Shown: piece after piece, positions 44,226 through 53,202 of the stretch
How the letters are laid out: every line of letters begins with the position of its first letter
Position numbering within the stretch: the stretch's first letter is position 1
DNA from: Rosistilla carotiformis
GTDB lineage: Bacteria > Planctomycetota > Planctomycetia > Pirellulales > Pirellulaceae
NCBI RefSeq assembly: GCF_007753095.1
Contig: NZ_CP036348.1
Coordinates: 5,185,411 to 5,249,410, forward strand
Direction of reading: 5' to 3'
Length of the DNA: 64,000 nucleotides
Made by a program: the position numbers and the translations under genes
The notes under the pieces: generated by a model
Told to the model about the DNA's origin: nothing
What the model saw: the letters and a program-made list of their open reading frames with translations, nothing else
Database searches by the model: none

Positions 44226-45635
44226 GTGTTTATGCTGCGGAAGCTATTGATGGCACTCTTGGCTGCGGGCCTGATCGGCTTGCCGTTGTGCATCATCCTG
44301 GTCGCTTCGGTGCCGATGGAATATCGCAGCCGCCTCGTGTTCCGCTTTGTCATGGCGTATGGCGTGATCGCTGCGGGCCTTTCTTTTTGGTTCGCCCAAC
44401 GCGAGGCGCGACGTTCTCACGCCGACGCTGAACTATCTTGGTGGGTCAACGATTTGGCCAACGGGAACCTCGCCTCGCGACTCCGATCGCCCCGGCTCGG
44501 CGACGAACAGATCGCCGTGGTCCACCACCTCAATCGACTGCAAGAAGCAACCCAACAACAGATCGAACAACTGCAGGCCGACCGGCGACGCAGCTTTATG
44601 GTTCTGGCGCACATGGTCGAAGGGATCATCGCGATCGACGATACGCGTCGCGTGTTGTTGGTCAACGAAGCCGCCTGCCACTTTCTTAAACTGAACAGCG
44701 AAACTGCGGTTGGCCGCCAATTGTTAGAAGTCGTCCGCGTGCCCGAAGTCACCGCCGTGGTCAACCAAACGCTGGCGACCAACGACGATGCCGAAGCGGA
44801 AATTCAATTGAGCGACATGCGACAATTGTTGGTCAAAGCGAGCACGTTGCCATCGCAATCGCGCCCCGGTGTGCTGTTGACGATCCACGACCAAACGCAT
44901 CTCAAACAACTCGAAGCGATGCGACGGGAATTTATCGCCAACGTGTCGCATGAACTAAAAACGCCGTTGGCTGCGGTCAAGGGTTACGCCGAAACGTTGC
45001 AATTGGGTGCGATCGACGACACCGAAATGGCACCCCACTTTGTCAACCAGATTCTCGCTCAAGCCGATCGCTTGGAACGTTTGATCGCCGACATGATGCA
45101 TCTGGCACGGGCACAAGATCGCTCCCAGCCCGCCGAACCTACCGACGTTCCCGTATTGCCGGTGATCCAAGAATGTTGCGAGACGTACCAACCGGTCGCG
45201 GCGCAGAAAAATATCGAACTGACGCTGCAACCGTTTGATGAATCGATAGCGATCTTGGCCGAGCGCGAGGCGTTGTTGACCGTCGCCAACAACCTGGTCG
45301 GTAACGCACTGCGATACACTCCCGAGGGGGGGCACGTCACGGTCAGTTGTCAAACCGAAGACGAACTGGTTTCTATCGCGGTTGCCGACGACGGACTGGG
45401 AATTCCGCTGGAAGATCAGGAACGCGTTTTTGAACGCTTTTATCGTGTCGAGAAGGCTCGCGATCAACAGTATGGTGGCACCGGCCTGGGACTGGCGATC
45501 GTGAAAAACATCGTCCAGTCGTTTGGAGGTACGATGCGGCTGAAAAGCATGCCCGGCAAGGGATCGACCTTCGAAGCGGTGTTGCCCGCTTCGCAAACCG
45601 CGGCACCACAACTTTCCAAGACGAGCATCGGTTGA
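44226..45635 (+). CDS. PhoR-like sensor histidine kinase
   Basis: 469 residues. Two N-terminal membrane helices (about 5-28 and 38-56, LVFRFVMAYGVIAAGLSF), a short HAMP-like stretch with coiled helix (70-120), a PAS-like domain (about 124-225: MVEGIIAIDDTRRVLLVNEA), then the kinase. Phospho-acceptor His242 lies in FIANVSHELKTPLAAVKGYA; the N box is VANNLVGNALRYTPEGG, G1 VADDGLGIP, F ERFYRVEKARD and G2 GGTGLGLAIVKNIVQS. The architecture matches PhoR, but no response regulator lies next to it, so its partner is unknown. GTG 44226 is chosen: AGGA lies 8 nt upstream, whereas ATG 44232 is too far from it. Confidence 0.9.
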   Translation: MFMLRKLLMALLAAGLIGLPLCIILVASVPMEYRSRLVFRFVMAYGVIAAGLSFWFAQREARRSHADAELSWWVNDLANGNLASRLRSPRLGDEQIAVVHHLNRLQEATQQQIEQLQADRRRSFMVLAHMVEGIIAIDDTRRVLLVNEAACHFLKLNSETAVGRQLLEVVRVPEVTAVVNQTLATNDDAEAEIQLSDMRQLLVKASTLPSQSRPGVLLTIHDQTHLKQLEAMRREFIANVSHELKTPLAAVKGYAETLQLGAIDDTEMAPHFVNQILAQADRLERLIADMMHLARAQDRSQPAEPTDVPVLPVIQECCETYQPVAAQKNIELTLQPFDESIAILAEREALLTVANNLVGNALRYTPEGGHVTVSCQTEDELVSIAVADDGLGIPLEDQERVFERFYRVEKARDQQYGGTGLGLAIVKNIVQSFGGTMRLKSMPGKGSTFEAVLPASQTAAPQLSKTSIG

Positions 45636-45691
45636 GCGACGACGCCGGCGTGATTCGACTACAATGTCCAATCCGTTGACGTTATCATCAC

Positions 45692-45739
45692 CTCTGGGGC
45701 AGATGCGATGCCCGTTGTGATGTTTTGATTCGCCCAGAG
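45692..45739 (+). terminator. Inverted repeat between kinase and sulfatase genes
   Basis: CTCTGGG (45692-45698) pairs with CCCAGAG (45733-45739), followed by TTATTT. The 34-nt loop is long for a terminator; it may instead be a leader element of the sulfatase gene, whose start is 23 nt further. Confidence 0.25.
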
Positions 45740-45761
45740 TTATTTGCTTGGAGAGGCCCCT

Positions 45762-47321
45762 ATGCGCCTGCGTTCTTTTGTCATTGCTTGGTTTGTTTTA
45801 TTAGGGATCGGTGGTTCCATAGCCCAGGCTGTTGAGACACCGGAACTGCCGGAACTGGGCAAGCGGGAAGGAGTCAAACCAAGGAACGTCGTCTTCATCC
45901 TGACCGACGATCATCGTTACGATGCGATGGGATTCATGGGGCATCCGTTTTTGGAAACGCCACACCTGGATGCGATAGCTTCCCAAGGCGTTCATCTTAA
46001 GAATGCCTTCGTGACGACATCGCTGTGCTCACCAAGCCGAGCTTCGATCCTGACGGGCCTTTACACGCACAAGCATCGCGTGATCGACAACAATCGGACC
46101 GTCCCCGCGGGAACGCGATTTTTTCCTCAGTACTTGCAGCAAGCCGACTATTCGACCGCCTTCATCGGCAAGTGGCACATGGGGGGCGAACACGACGATC
46201 CACGTCCCGGTTTCGACCATTGGATCAGCTTTCGCGGCCAAGGAAACTACCTGGCCCCCAACCCAAAATACACGCTGAACGTCAACGGGAAACGGGTCAA
46301 ACAGAAGGGTTACATCACCGATGAACTGACCGACTATGCGATCGATTGGCTGAAACAGCAACAGGATTCCGAAAAGCCCTTCTTTTTGTACCTGTCGCAT
46401 AAAGCGGTCCATTCGAACTTCACACCGGCCAAACGACATGCCAGGCGATATGCCGATGCCGACCTGAGCTTCTTGCCTCGTGGCAAGGAGATCTCGGCGG
46501 AGAACAACGCGCCGCGCTGGGTGCGCGATCAACGCAACAGCTGGCACGGGATCGACTTCTCCTACCACAGCGACAACGGATTGGATTACCTGTACCGACG
46601 CTATTGTGAATCGGTTCTCGCCGTCGACGACAGCGTCGGCCGCTTGATGGAACAACTCAAGGCGATGGGACTGTATGAATCCACGCTGGTGATCTACATG
46701 GGAGACAACGGATTCATGTGGGGCGAGCACGGTTTAATCGACAAGCGCGTCGCCTATGAAGAATCGATCCGCGTCCCGATGGTGATGCAATGTCCCGACC
46801 TCTACGAAGGTGGAAAGGTCGTCGATTCGGTGATCGGCAACATCGATGTCGGCCCGACGATCCTGCACGCTGCTGGCCTGGAAACACCGGAATACATGGA
46901 CGGCCAGAGTTTTCTCGAGCTGCCCAACAAGCCAGAGATGGATTGGCGAAAGTACTTTTTGTACGTCTACTACTGGGAAAAGAACTTTCCCCAATCGCCA
47001 ACCCAGTTCGCGCTGCGGGGCGATCAGTACAAGTACATCACCTACTACGGCCTGTGGGATGTCGACGAACTGTACGACCTGAAAGCCGATCCAGGCGAAA
47101 CCAAGAACCTGATCAACGATCCCGCGATGCGATCGGTCGCCAAGGCGATGGAGAATCGCTTGTACGAAATGCTGGGTGATGCTGGAGGGATGGACATCCC
47201 GATGAATCAGCCGCGCGGCGGTTCGCAAAACAAACGCTGGGCGGAACGCGGTGGAAAGGACGCAGCCGATTTCCCCGCGGCAATCGTCGTCGACCAGCCG
47301 CTGAATCGGGAAGCAAAGTAG
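45762..47321 (+). CDS. Secreted sulfatase (formylglycine type)
   Basis: 519 residues with a signal peptide (about 1-23, ending AQA). Hydrolyses sulfate esters, probably of algal polysaccharides or glycosaminoglycans. The formylglycine site is Cys89 in SLCSPSRASILTG (C-S-P-S-R). Metal ligands are seen in FILTDDHRYDAMG (Asp49-Asp50) and in VIYMGDNGFMWGEHGL; FIGKWHMGG supplies the Lys/His pair. Typical length for sulfatase family S1. ATG 45762 follows TGGAGAGG. No carbohydrate-active gene is adjacent, so the substrate cannot be named. A palindromic terminator-like element separates it from the convergent beta-propeller gene. Confidence 0.93.
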   Translation: MRLRSFVIAWFVLLGIGGSIAQAVETPELPELGKREGVKPRNVVFILTDDHRYDAMGFMGHPFLETPHLDAIASQGVHLKNAFVTTSLCSPSRASILTGLYTHKHRVIDNNRTVPAGTRFFPQYLQQADYSTAFIGKWHMGGEHDDPRPGFDHWISFRGQGNYLAPNPKYTLNVNGKRVKQKGYITDELTDYAIDWLKQQQDSEKPFFLYLSHKAVHSNFTPAKRHARRYADADLSFLPRGKEISAENNAPRWVRDQRNSWHGIDFSYHSDNGLDYLYRRYCESVLAVDDSVGRLMEQLKAMGLYESTLVIYMGDNGFMWGEHGLIDKRVAYEESIRVPMVMQCPDLYEGGKVVDSVIGNIDVGPTILHAAGLETPEYMDGQSFLELPNKPEMDWRKYFLYVYYWEKNFPQSPTQFALRGDQYKYITYYGLWDVDELYDLKADPGETKNLINDPAMRSVAKAMENRLYEMLGDAGGMDIPMNQPRGGSQNKRWAERGGKDAADFPAAIVVDQPLNREAK

Positions 47322-47347
47322 TTTCGTCGCAAGGAGCGGCCACTTCC

Positions 47348-47375
47348 TGGCCCCCTGCGTGAGCGCGAGGGGCCA
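47348..47375. terminator. Bidirectional hairpin between convergent genes
   Basis: TGGCCCC (47348-47354) and GGGGCCA (47369-47375) form a 7-bp GC stem around GCGTGAGCGC, in the gap between the sulfatase stop and the end of the minus-strand beta-propeller gene. Position suits termination from both sides; there are no T runs. Confidence 0.4.
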
Positions 47376-47453
47376 GCGAGATGCGATCGATACGTTGCGG
47401 GCGTCGGATTATCTTCCGGCACGGTCACGGAACCCGCATCGCGCCAGATCGAT

Positions 47454-48713
47454 CTATGGATTTCCGATGCAATACAGGCGGCGGTCGCTGCGGATCAGCA
47501 GCATCCCTTCGGCGGTCGTTGGGGACGAACGGAAGATCTCATCGTCGTCGACAGGGATCCGATTGCGGCTGACGAGTTCCATCGTGCGGCCGATCTTCAG
47601 GACGTTCACTTCGCCGGTTTCGGTCAGGGCGTAGACCAAACCGTCCACCAGGATCGGCGACCCGGAGTAGTTCCCTCCCAGCCGCTCTTTGAACAATTCG
47701 GTCCCGTCATGCGCGTCATAGCCGGTGACCACTCCCGCCATTCCAAACACGACCAATGTATCTCCCACCAGGATCGGCGACGGTAAATCGCGACCGCCGC
47801 GGCGAGGCGTGTTCCATGCCATATGCGATTGCGTGACATCGCCACGCCCCCCCGATCGCACCGCGTAAACGTCTCCTGCCTTTCCGTTGACCACGTAGAC
47901 CAGACCATTACCGACGACGGGCATTGGCGTACCGCGACCGTTAAACCCGCGACAGTTCCACAGCGGTTGGCCTGTTTCGGGATTGTAAGCATCGATTCCA
48001 AATTCACCGTTCAGCAGTAGTTCAGTACCTTGTGGCGTGACCGACAGCACCGGCGTGCTCCAACCGCCCCGAGGTGTATCGGCGCGCGGTTGACGCCAGC
48101 GATCCTGGCCAGTCAGTTTGTCGACGGCCACCAAATAGGACGCTCCTTCCGCGTCGCAATTTTGGACGATGGTGTCGCCGACAAAGATCGGCGATGCACC
48201 GATTCCCCAAACGCCGGGGAAGCTGCCCAATTCGCGCGACCAAAGCGGTTTGCCGTTCATGTCCAAGCAATGCAGTCCGCCCGGACCAAAGAAGGCGACG
48301 ACGCAGGTGCCGTCGGTAGCACAGCTGGGCGTGCCCCAGCTGTTCATCTTGTGAATCTGTTCCCCTTTCCCGGTTGCAACGGGGGTATCCCAGATCAGCT
48401 TGCCCGTGCTGCGATCGACGCAAAACATGTGACGCTCGGCAATCGACCCGTTCGCAACCGCCCCGCTGAGAAAGACCTTGTCGCCCCACATCACAGGCGA
48501 CGAATGTCCCCGTGCCGGCAGATCGGTCTGCCACCGCAGGGAACGGGCGTCCCATTTCACGGGGACGTTCGTGTCGGGACTGTGTCCATTTCCACTGGGG
48601 CCACGGAATTCCGACCACTGGCGTTCGGCGGGTAAATCGGCGGCCCAGTTGACCGCAGGGGACAACAGGCATCCGGCCAGCGTCGTCAGCACCAAACAAA
48701 AAGCGTATTTCAT
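47454..48713 (-). CDS. Secreted PQQ-like beta-propeller protein
   Basis: 419 residues. The signal peptide starts MKYAFCLVLTTLAGCLLSPA and is cut near NWAAD. The mature opening WSEFRGPSGNGHSPDTNVP resembles that of the beta-propeller at 14.7 kb. Blades are visible as FCVDRSTGKLIWDTPVA, CLDMNGKPLWSRELGSFP, AYNPETGQPLWNCRGF and GYDAHDGTELFKERLG. A Cys in LAGC could be read as a lipobox, but the charged-hydrophobic pattern continues past it. No catalytic site can be assigned. ATG 48713 is chosen for the AAGGAAA ribosome site; the frame is open further up but unlike coding sequence. Confidence 0.85.
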   Translation of the reverse strand: MKYAFCLVLTTLAGCLLSPAVNWAADLPAERQWSEFRGPSGNGHSPDTNVPVKWDARSLRWQTDLPARGHSSPVMWGDKVFLSGAVANGSIAERHMFCVDRSTGKLIWDTPVATGKGEQIHKMNSWGTPSCATDGTCVVAFFGPGGLHCLDMNGKPLWSRELGSFPGVWGIGASPIFVGDTIVQNCDAEGASYLVAVDKLTGQDRWRQPRADTPRGGWSTPVLSVTPQGTELLLNGEFGIDAYNPETGQPLWNCRGFNGRGTPMPVVGNGLVYVVNGKAGDVYAVRSGGRGDVTQSHMAWNTPRRGGRDLPSPILVGDTLVVFGMAGVVTGYDAHDGTELFKERLGGNYSGSPILVDGLVYALTETGEVNVLKIGRTMELVSRNRIPVDDDEIFRSSPTTAEGMLLIRSDRRLYCIGNP

Positions 48714-48906
48714 GAGATTTCCTTCGTTTCTGTTCATCAGACAAACATCAGAACTTTCCAGTATACAAATTTCGACTCCCGGGGCATCCTCCGCCCGCCC
48801 GTTGATCGTCGCGGGTCGATCCATCACAATACCTGCCAGCTAGCGGCCCTAACCGATTGGCTTACCCCCCACACTCGATTCCACGACTTCAATCAGGAGC
48901 AGATGC

Positions 48907-49911
48907 ATGGCGCGTCCCGTCACTCTATTCACAGGCCAATGGGCCGACCTTGGCATTCAAGACCTGGCTCGCATGTGCAGCGAGTTCGGATACGACGGCA
49001 TCGAACTTGCCTGCTGGGGCGACCACTTCGAAGTCGACCGCGCCAACGCCGAGGACGACTACTGTGCAAAGAAACGCGAATTGCTGGACAGCCACGGCCT
49101 GCAGTGCTTGGCGATCAGCGCTCACTTGGTCGGCCAAGCCGTTTGCGACATCATCGACCAACGTCACCAATTGATCCTGCCCAGCTATGTCTGGGGCGAT
49201 GGCGATCCAGCGGGCGTCAACGAGCGTGCGATCGAAGAGCTGAAGCAGACCGCGCGGGCAGCACAAAAGATGGGCGTCAGCGTCGTCAACGGCTTCACCG
49301 GATCGAGCATCTGGCACCTGCTGTATTCCTTCCCTCCCGTCTCGGCTCAAATGATCGACGACGGCTTTAAGCTGTTCGCCGATCGCTTCAATCCGATCCT
49401 GGACGTCTTCGCCGAGTGTGGCGTCAAGTTTGCCTTGGAGGTTCACCCGACCGAAATCGCATTCGACATCCACACCGCCCAACGAGCCCTCGAAGCGCTC
49501 GATCACCGTCCCGAATTCGGATTCAATTTCGATCCGAGCCACTTGATCTGGCAGGGCATGGATCCTGAAAAGTTCATCCGCGCGTTCCCCGATCGGATCT
49601 ATCACGTTCACGTCAAAGACGCGATCGTCAAACTGGACGGAACGTCGGGCATCCTGTCGAGCCACATCAACTTTGGCGACCATCGTCGCGGTTGGGATTT
49701 CCGATCGCCAGGTCGTGGCGGGGTTAACTTCGAAGAAATCATCCGCGCGTTGAACGACATCGATTACCAAGGACCGTTGTCGATCGAATGGGAAGACAGC
49801 GGCATGGAACGCTGCTTCGGAGCGACCGAAGCGTGCAAGTTCACCAAAGAATTGGACTTTGCCCCCAGCGGACGCGCGTTCGATCAGGCGTTTGAAGACG
49901 GCAACGCCTAA
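48907..49911 (+). CDS. Sugar phosphate isomerase/epimerase (xylose isomerase-like TIM barrel)
   Basis: 334 residues. A TIM-barrel protein of the AP endonuclease 2/xylose isomerase-like superfamily. The four metal ligands of the family can be placed: Glu in [13 protein letters not shown], Asp in [14 protein letters not shown], His in [10 protein letters not shown], and Glu in [13 protein letters not shown]. Such enzymes interconvert sugars or inositol derivatives; the substrate is unknown. AGGAG precedes the ATG by about 6 nt; no signal peptide. The stop overlaps the end of a convergent small-protein gene by 4 bp. The fructokinase-type gene at 50.7 kb is a plausible metabolic neighbour. Confidence 0.9.
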   Translation: MARPVTLFTGQWADLGIQDLARMCSEFGYDGIELACWGDHFEVDRANAEDDYCAKKRELLDSHGLQCLAISAHLVGQAVCDIIDQRHQLILPSYVWGDGDPAGVNERAIEELKQTARAAQKMGVSVVNGFTGSSIWHLLYSFPPVSAQMIDDGFKLFADRFNPILDVFAECGVKFALEVHPTEIAFDIHTAQRALEALDHRPEFGFNFDPSHLIWQGMDPEKFIRAFPDRIYHVHVKDAIVKLDGTSGILSSHINFGDHRRGWDFRSPGRGGVNFEEIIRALNDIDYQGPLSIEWEDSGMERCFGATEACKFTKELDFAPSGRAFDQAFEDGNA

Positions 49912-50264
49912 CGCACCGGTGCACCGGAACGCGTCCCATGGTTCTGTTGGAACGGGGCGCGTGTTCCGCGCAATAGATAACTGGCCGACAACAACTGCAC
50001 GCCGGCAATCAACGCCGGGTGCAGTCCCGCGACAAAGTCGACACAGGCAGTGATCGCGGGATAGGGGCGTGTGTGGTGAGCCAACGATTGCGTTTCGGCA
50101 ACAAGTCCGTGATTCCATAACGCGGTATTTTCCCAGCCTCGATTCGTCCGTCGCCAACCATCGGCGACCGCCCGATACGGATCTCTCTGCCCGATCGGAA
50201 CCTGAGGTTCCGAAGCTTCGGTCGCAGGACCGATCGCGAGCAATAAAAAGAGAAGTAGATACAT
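49908..50264 (-). CDS. Small secreted protein with GWRRT-GWE motif
   Basis: 118 residues. A short signal ([20 protein letters not shown]) leads to a conserved-looking core [16 protein letters not shown], a phrase seen in small planctomycete proteins of unknown function. Then a helix ([20 protein letters not shown]) closes a mainly polar protein. It is not otherwise recognised. ATG 50264 is chosen to give the signal peptide; no good ribosome site is seen, and ATG 50312 would give a longer N-terminus. Convergent with the isomerase gene. Confidence 0.55.
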   Translation of the reverse strand: MYLLLFLLLAIGPATEASEPQVPIGQRDPYRAVADGWRRTNRGWENTALWNHGLVAETQSLAHHTRPYPAITACVDFVAGLHPALIAGVQLLSASYLLRGTRAPFQQNHGTRSGAPVR

Positions 50265-50735
50265 TGCGGGAGCGCGTTGGGAATGGAGTGAAGCGATGGT
50301 GGGAGGTTGCAATCAGAGAAAGCAGTCGCCATGCCAACGCCGCGACAACCACCGCTCTCCACCGTGATAAACCATGTCTATCAAAGCACTTGCGTCGCGT
50401 GCCCCGTTGAAAAACGGAACCGCCGTGTTGTCTTTTGGCAACATCAAAATCGATCGCCCGTTGCGTTGTCACGGTACATGATGCGTTGCCGCAACATGCG
50501 AACGGCGCGGTGAGATCGCGAGGATCAATGAATGGATATCATCAACCGCAGGCAATACGGTGAGGATGGGATCGTTACGATTGCGGTGACGAAGTGCGAG
50601 CGCGATGCAAGTGATTCCCGCGACAACGAAAAAGAGAATCGAATGCAGTGACAACCTCCCCTTCGTTTCTGAGTCAACGAAAATTTGGTAGGCTTGGTGG
50701 TCGGCTTCATCTATTCAATAAGCAAGGAATGAACG
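50265..50735. other. Intergenic region upstream of the fructokinase-like gene
   Basis: About 470 bp with no firm gene apart from the weak small-protein frame on the minus strand. AT-rich at its right end, where the fructokinase translation signals lie (AAGGA at 50724-50728). No clear promoter or strong hairpin was recognised. Confidence 0.35.
50469..50648 (-). CDS. Possible small membrane protein (about 59 aa), weak call
   Basis: A short frame with a hydrophobic N-terminus (HSILFFVVAGITCIALALRH), then polar residues. GGGGAGG, an excellent ribosome site, lies on the minus strand at 50655-50661, 6 nt before a CTG codon at 50648. No ATG, GTG or TTG lies at proper spacing, so either CTG starts the protein or the match is chance. 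No homologue recognised. Confidence 0.22.
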   Translation of the reverse strand: MHSILFFVVAGITCIALALRHRNRNDPILTVLPAVDDIHSLILAISPRRSHVAATHHVP

Positions 50736-51641
50736 ATTAAGACCTCTTACCCCGAACGCCGACCTTTGATCGTTGGCGAAGTGCTGTTTGATAACTTTCC
50801 CGATGGCCAGTCGATCTTGGGCGGGGCTCCGTTCAACGTGGCTTGGAATCTGCAAGGCTTTGGAATGGAGCCGGAGTTTGTGTCGGCGATCGGCGATGAC
50901 GACGCGGGACAGCGAATCACCGACCGGATGAAATCATGGAAGATGTCGACGGCGGGTTTGCAAACCAATGAGCAACCGACCGGCGAAGTTCAGGTTACGT
51001 TTCAAGATGGCCAACCGTCGTATGAGATCGTTCCCGATCGGGCATTCGATTTCCTGAAGATGCCCGAGTTTCCAGTCACCTCGACCGGGTTTGCCATGTT
51101 GTATCTCGGCAGCTTGGCGAGTCGGAATGCCGTCAGCCGCGACACGATCCGCCAAATTATCGCCGACAGCGACCTACCTCGTTTTGTCGACATCAACATT
51201 CGGATGCCATGGTTCGACAAAAAATGGCTGCACACGCTGCTGCATGGAGCGCAATGGGTCAAGTTGAGCGACGAAGAGCTTTCGCAGTTAACCGACACGC
51301 CCTGCAAGACCGCCGACGAAATCCGTGCGGGTGTCCAACGTTTGAGCGTCGAGTTTGGTGGGGAACAGTTTTTTGTCACCTGTGGCTCGCGCGGTGCCTA
51401 CGCCGTCACCGGGGGTGAATTGATCGTTGCCGATGCTCCCAACCCCAATCCGATGCGCGACACCGTGGGGGCTGGCGACGCCTTTGCCGCGACGACCATT
51501 TACGGTCTATTGAGCGGTTGGGATTTGCAACGCACAATCCGCACCGCAACACGCTTCGCATCGCGCGTCTGCGGGCTCACTGGGGCAACCACGGACGATG
51601 CGGCGCTTTACCAATCGGTGAACGATGGAATGGTTACTTGA
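50736..51641 (+). CDS. PfkB-family carbohydrate kinase (fructokinase-like), ATT start
   Basis: 301 residues from the proposed start. PfkB motifs: LIVGEVLFDNFPDGQSILGG, GGAPFNVAWNLQGFG, FVSAIGDDDAGQRI, and near the C-terminus the catalytic RDTVGAGDAFAATTIYGLL with Asp as base. This is closest to fructokinases of bacteria. There is no ATG, GTG or TTG at the expected N-terminus: the in-frame stop TGA at 50730-50732 is followed by ATT at 50736, with AAGGA 7 nt upstream, giving (M)KTSYPERRPLIVGEVLFD. TTG 50766 would cut into the first strand. An ATG at 50729 is one base out of frame and stops after three codons. Overlaps the next gene by 17 bp. Confidence 0.85.
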   Translation: MKTSYPERRPLIVGEVLFDNFPDGQSILGGAPFNVAWNLQGFGMEPEFVSAIGDDDAGQRITDRMKSWKMSTAGLQTNEQPTGEVQVTFQDGQPSYEIVPDRAFDFLKMPEFPVTSTGFAMLYLGSLASRNAVSRDTIRQIIADSDLPRFVDINIRMPWFDKKWLHTLLHGAQWVKLSDEELSQLTDTPCKTADEIRAGVQRLSVEFGGEQFFVTCGSRGAYAVTGGELIVADAPNPNPMRDTVGAGDAFAATTIYGLLSGWDLQRTIRTATRFASRVCGLTGATTDDAALYQSVNDGMVT

Positions 51642-52299
51642 ACCGGCCCGAATGCAGTTTTGCGAACGGACCCTCGACGGACCGATCAAACATCCGGCCG
51701 ACACGTGGACCAATATCGGTCCTCTGGTCGCCGGTATCTTCATTCTGATCTACGCCAACCGCCCGTTGGCTCGGTTGCTGGGGGTTGCCGCGATGTGGAC
51801 CGGCGTCGCGTCGGGATATTTCCACGCCTCCAACACGATCCTCGGCGAGACCTTGGATCTCAGCGGGATGTTCATGTTCATCTTGAGCATCGCTGCGCTG
51901 CAGCAACAACGCAGCGATCCGAATCGTCCGGGAAACCGGATGTTGATCGCGATCGTCCTAGTCAGCACGCTCCTGCTGACCGGTCTCTCTTCGGTATCAA
52001 CAGCCTTCGCCAGCCCGATGTTTGCCGTGATCGTGGTGATCGTTGTCGCTCGGGGCCTGTACGACAGCATGCTCACCCGCTGGGCCTACGCGATGGTGAT
52101 CACGTTTCTGATCGCCTGGGGCTTCTGGTGGTTGGACTACATGCACATCGTCTGCCATCCCGACAATCACATCCTGACCGGACATGGACTCTGGCACCTG
52201 CTCAACGGCGTCGTCTTCTGGTGCGCCTTCCGACACTACCAGAGCACGATGCCAGATCCAGCGACCGAGCGAACCGAAGGTCAGCTGCAAGACGATTAG
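51625..52299 (+). CDS. Alkaline ceramidase-like (CREST superfamily) membrane protein
   Basis: 224 residues, about six to seven membrane helices. The hallmarks of CREST hydrolases are present: an early Glu in CERTLDGPIKHPADTWTNIG, Ser and His in GVASGYFHASNT, Asp in ETLDLSGMFMFILS, and the C-terminal His pair in TGHGLWHLLNGVVFWCAF. Zinc-dependent amidase/hydrolase activity at the membrane, for example on ceramide-like lipids, is the family expectation; the true substrate is unknown. The start lies inside the end of the fructokinase gene, so the two are translated from one mRNA. Its stop is 4 bp from the CbiX-like gene end on the other strand. Confidence 0.8.
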   Translation: MEWLLEPARMQFCERTLDGPIKHPADTWTNIGPLVAGIFILIYANRPLARLLGVAAMWTGVASGYFHASNTILGETLDLSGMFMFILSIAALQQQRSDPNRPGNRMLIAIVLVSTLLLTGLSSVSTAFASPMFAVIVVIVVARGLYDSMLTRWAYAMVITFLIAWGFWWLDYMHIVCHPDNHILTGHGLWHLLNGVVFWCAFRHYQSTMPDPATERTEGQLQDD

Positions 52300-52303
52300 C
52301 TCA

Positions 52304-53143
52304 TCAGTCGATTTCTGCAGCCAATTCGATCAGGGCCTGAGCCAACCGCGGGTCGGGGCCCAGTCGATCGACGGCGATCCAGCGTCGATCCCGATGCCGA
52401 TCCGCTGCCACATCGACCATCTGCATTACACGTTGGTTCAGATCGCCCTGGAACAGCAAGTGGGGTTGGACCACGATCGTATCGATCTCGGGCAGCTGAG
52501 CGACTTCGTCCAACACCGCAGCGAGATCGGGGCGCGCCATCGCCACAAACCCGGTGCGAACGACCGCCGGCCGCAACGATTGGCCACGCAATTCGCTGAA
52601 GCGATACATCTCCGCTGTCGCGCCGTCGTCCAGACTGCCGCGGCCGACCATCACCAGCGCCGTCCGCGCCCGATCGACTCCGCCCGCGGCATCGATCGCC
52701 TGCTGAGCTCGAATCGCCGACAGCTCCAACAATTTCGGATGGCACTGCAGCGGCGGCGTCTGCACAAACGGCAGCCCACGACTCTCGCCGATTGCCGCAT
52801 CGCAAGCCGCCTGCAACTCCTCGGGGATGTCCCGCTTGGCGTGCCCCGCAGCAAACAACAGCAACGGCATCGCGTAGATGCCGTCGACGCCCGACGCAAC
52901 CATCCGCTGCCATGCCTCGCCGATCGTCGGCTGCTGCAGCTCCAAGAAACAAGCTTCGACAGGTGCTGGAGCGAGCAACTGGCCCAACACCGCCCCCAGC
53001 TGCAAGAACTCCTGCGTCCCGCCGAGGTCCCGCGTTCCATGCCCGATCAACAGATAACCCGGCCGCGTGCAAGCTTGCATCGCGGCGGGTAAGGCATCAT
53101 GAGAGACCGGCCGATGCGGGTCCGAAGATTCCGAGGTTTTCAA
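52304..53143 (-). CDS. CbiX-like sirohydrochlorin chelatase family protein
   Basis: 279 residues containing two CbiX/SirB-type half domains. The first has YLLIGHGTRDLGGTQEFLQL and PLLLFAAGHAKRDIPEEL with the paired metal-site histidines; the second has ALVMVGRGSLDDGATAEMYR and VVQPHLLFQGDLNQRVMQMV. It probably inserts cobalt or another divalent metal into sirohydrochlorin. In the second half, GRG replaces the usual GHG, so only the first looks catalytic. A TTG at 53143 with AAGGG upstream is the preferred start; an ATG at 53251 would overlap the SGNH gene by 49 bp. Together with cobL it hints at corrinoid metabolism, but the pathway is otherwise not visible. Confidence 0.82.
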   Translation of the reverse strand: MKTSESSDPHRPVSHDALPAAMQACTRPGYLLIGHGTRDLGGTQEFLQLGAVLGQLLAPAPVEACFLELQQPTIGEAWQRMVASGVDGIYAMPLLLFAAGHAKRDIPEELQAACDAAIGESRGLPFVQTPPLQCHPKLLELSAIRAQQAIDAAGGVDRARTALVMVGRGSLDDGATAEMYRFSELRGQSLRPAVVRTGFVAMARPDLAAVLDEVAQLPEIDTIVVQPHLLFQGDLNQRVMQMVDVAADRHRDRRWIAVDRLGPDPRLAQALIELAAEID

Positions 53144-53202
53144 TGTCTTGCCCTTTCGCGGCAATGCGGGGATGAAAAGCGAAAGGGCAGAAAACCAACC
53201 GA

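Noticed and set aside
48925-50472. Minus-strand frame of 515 residues across the isomerase gene
   Set aside because: It overlaps a well-supported TIM-barrel gene antisense and has no recognisable domain.
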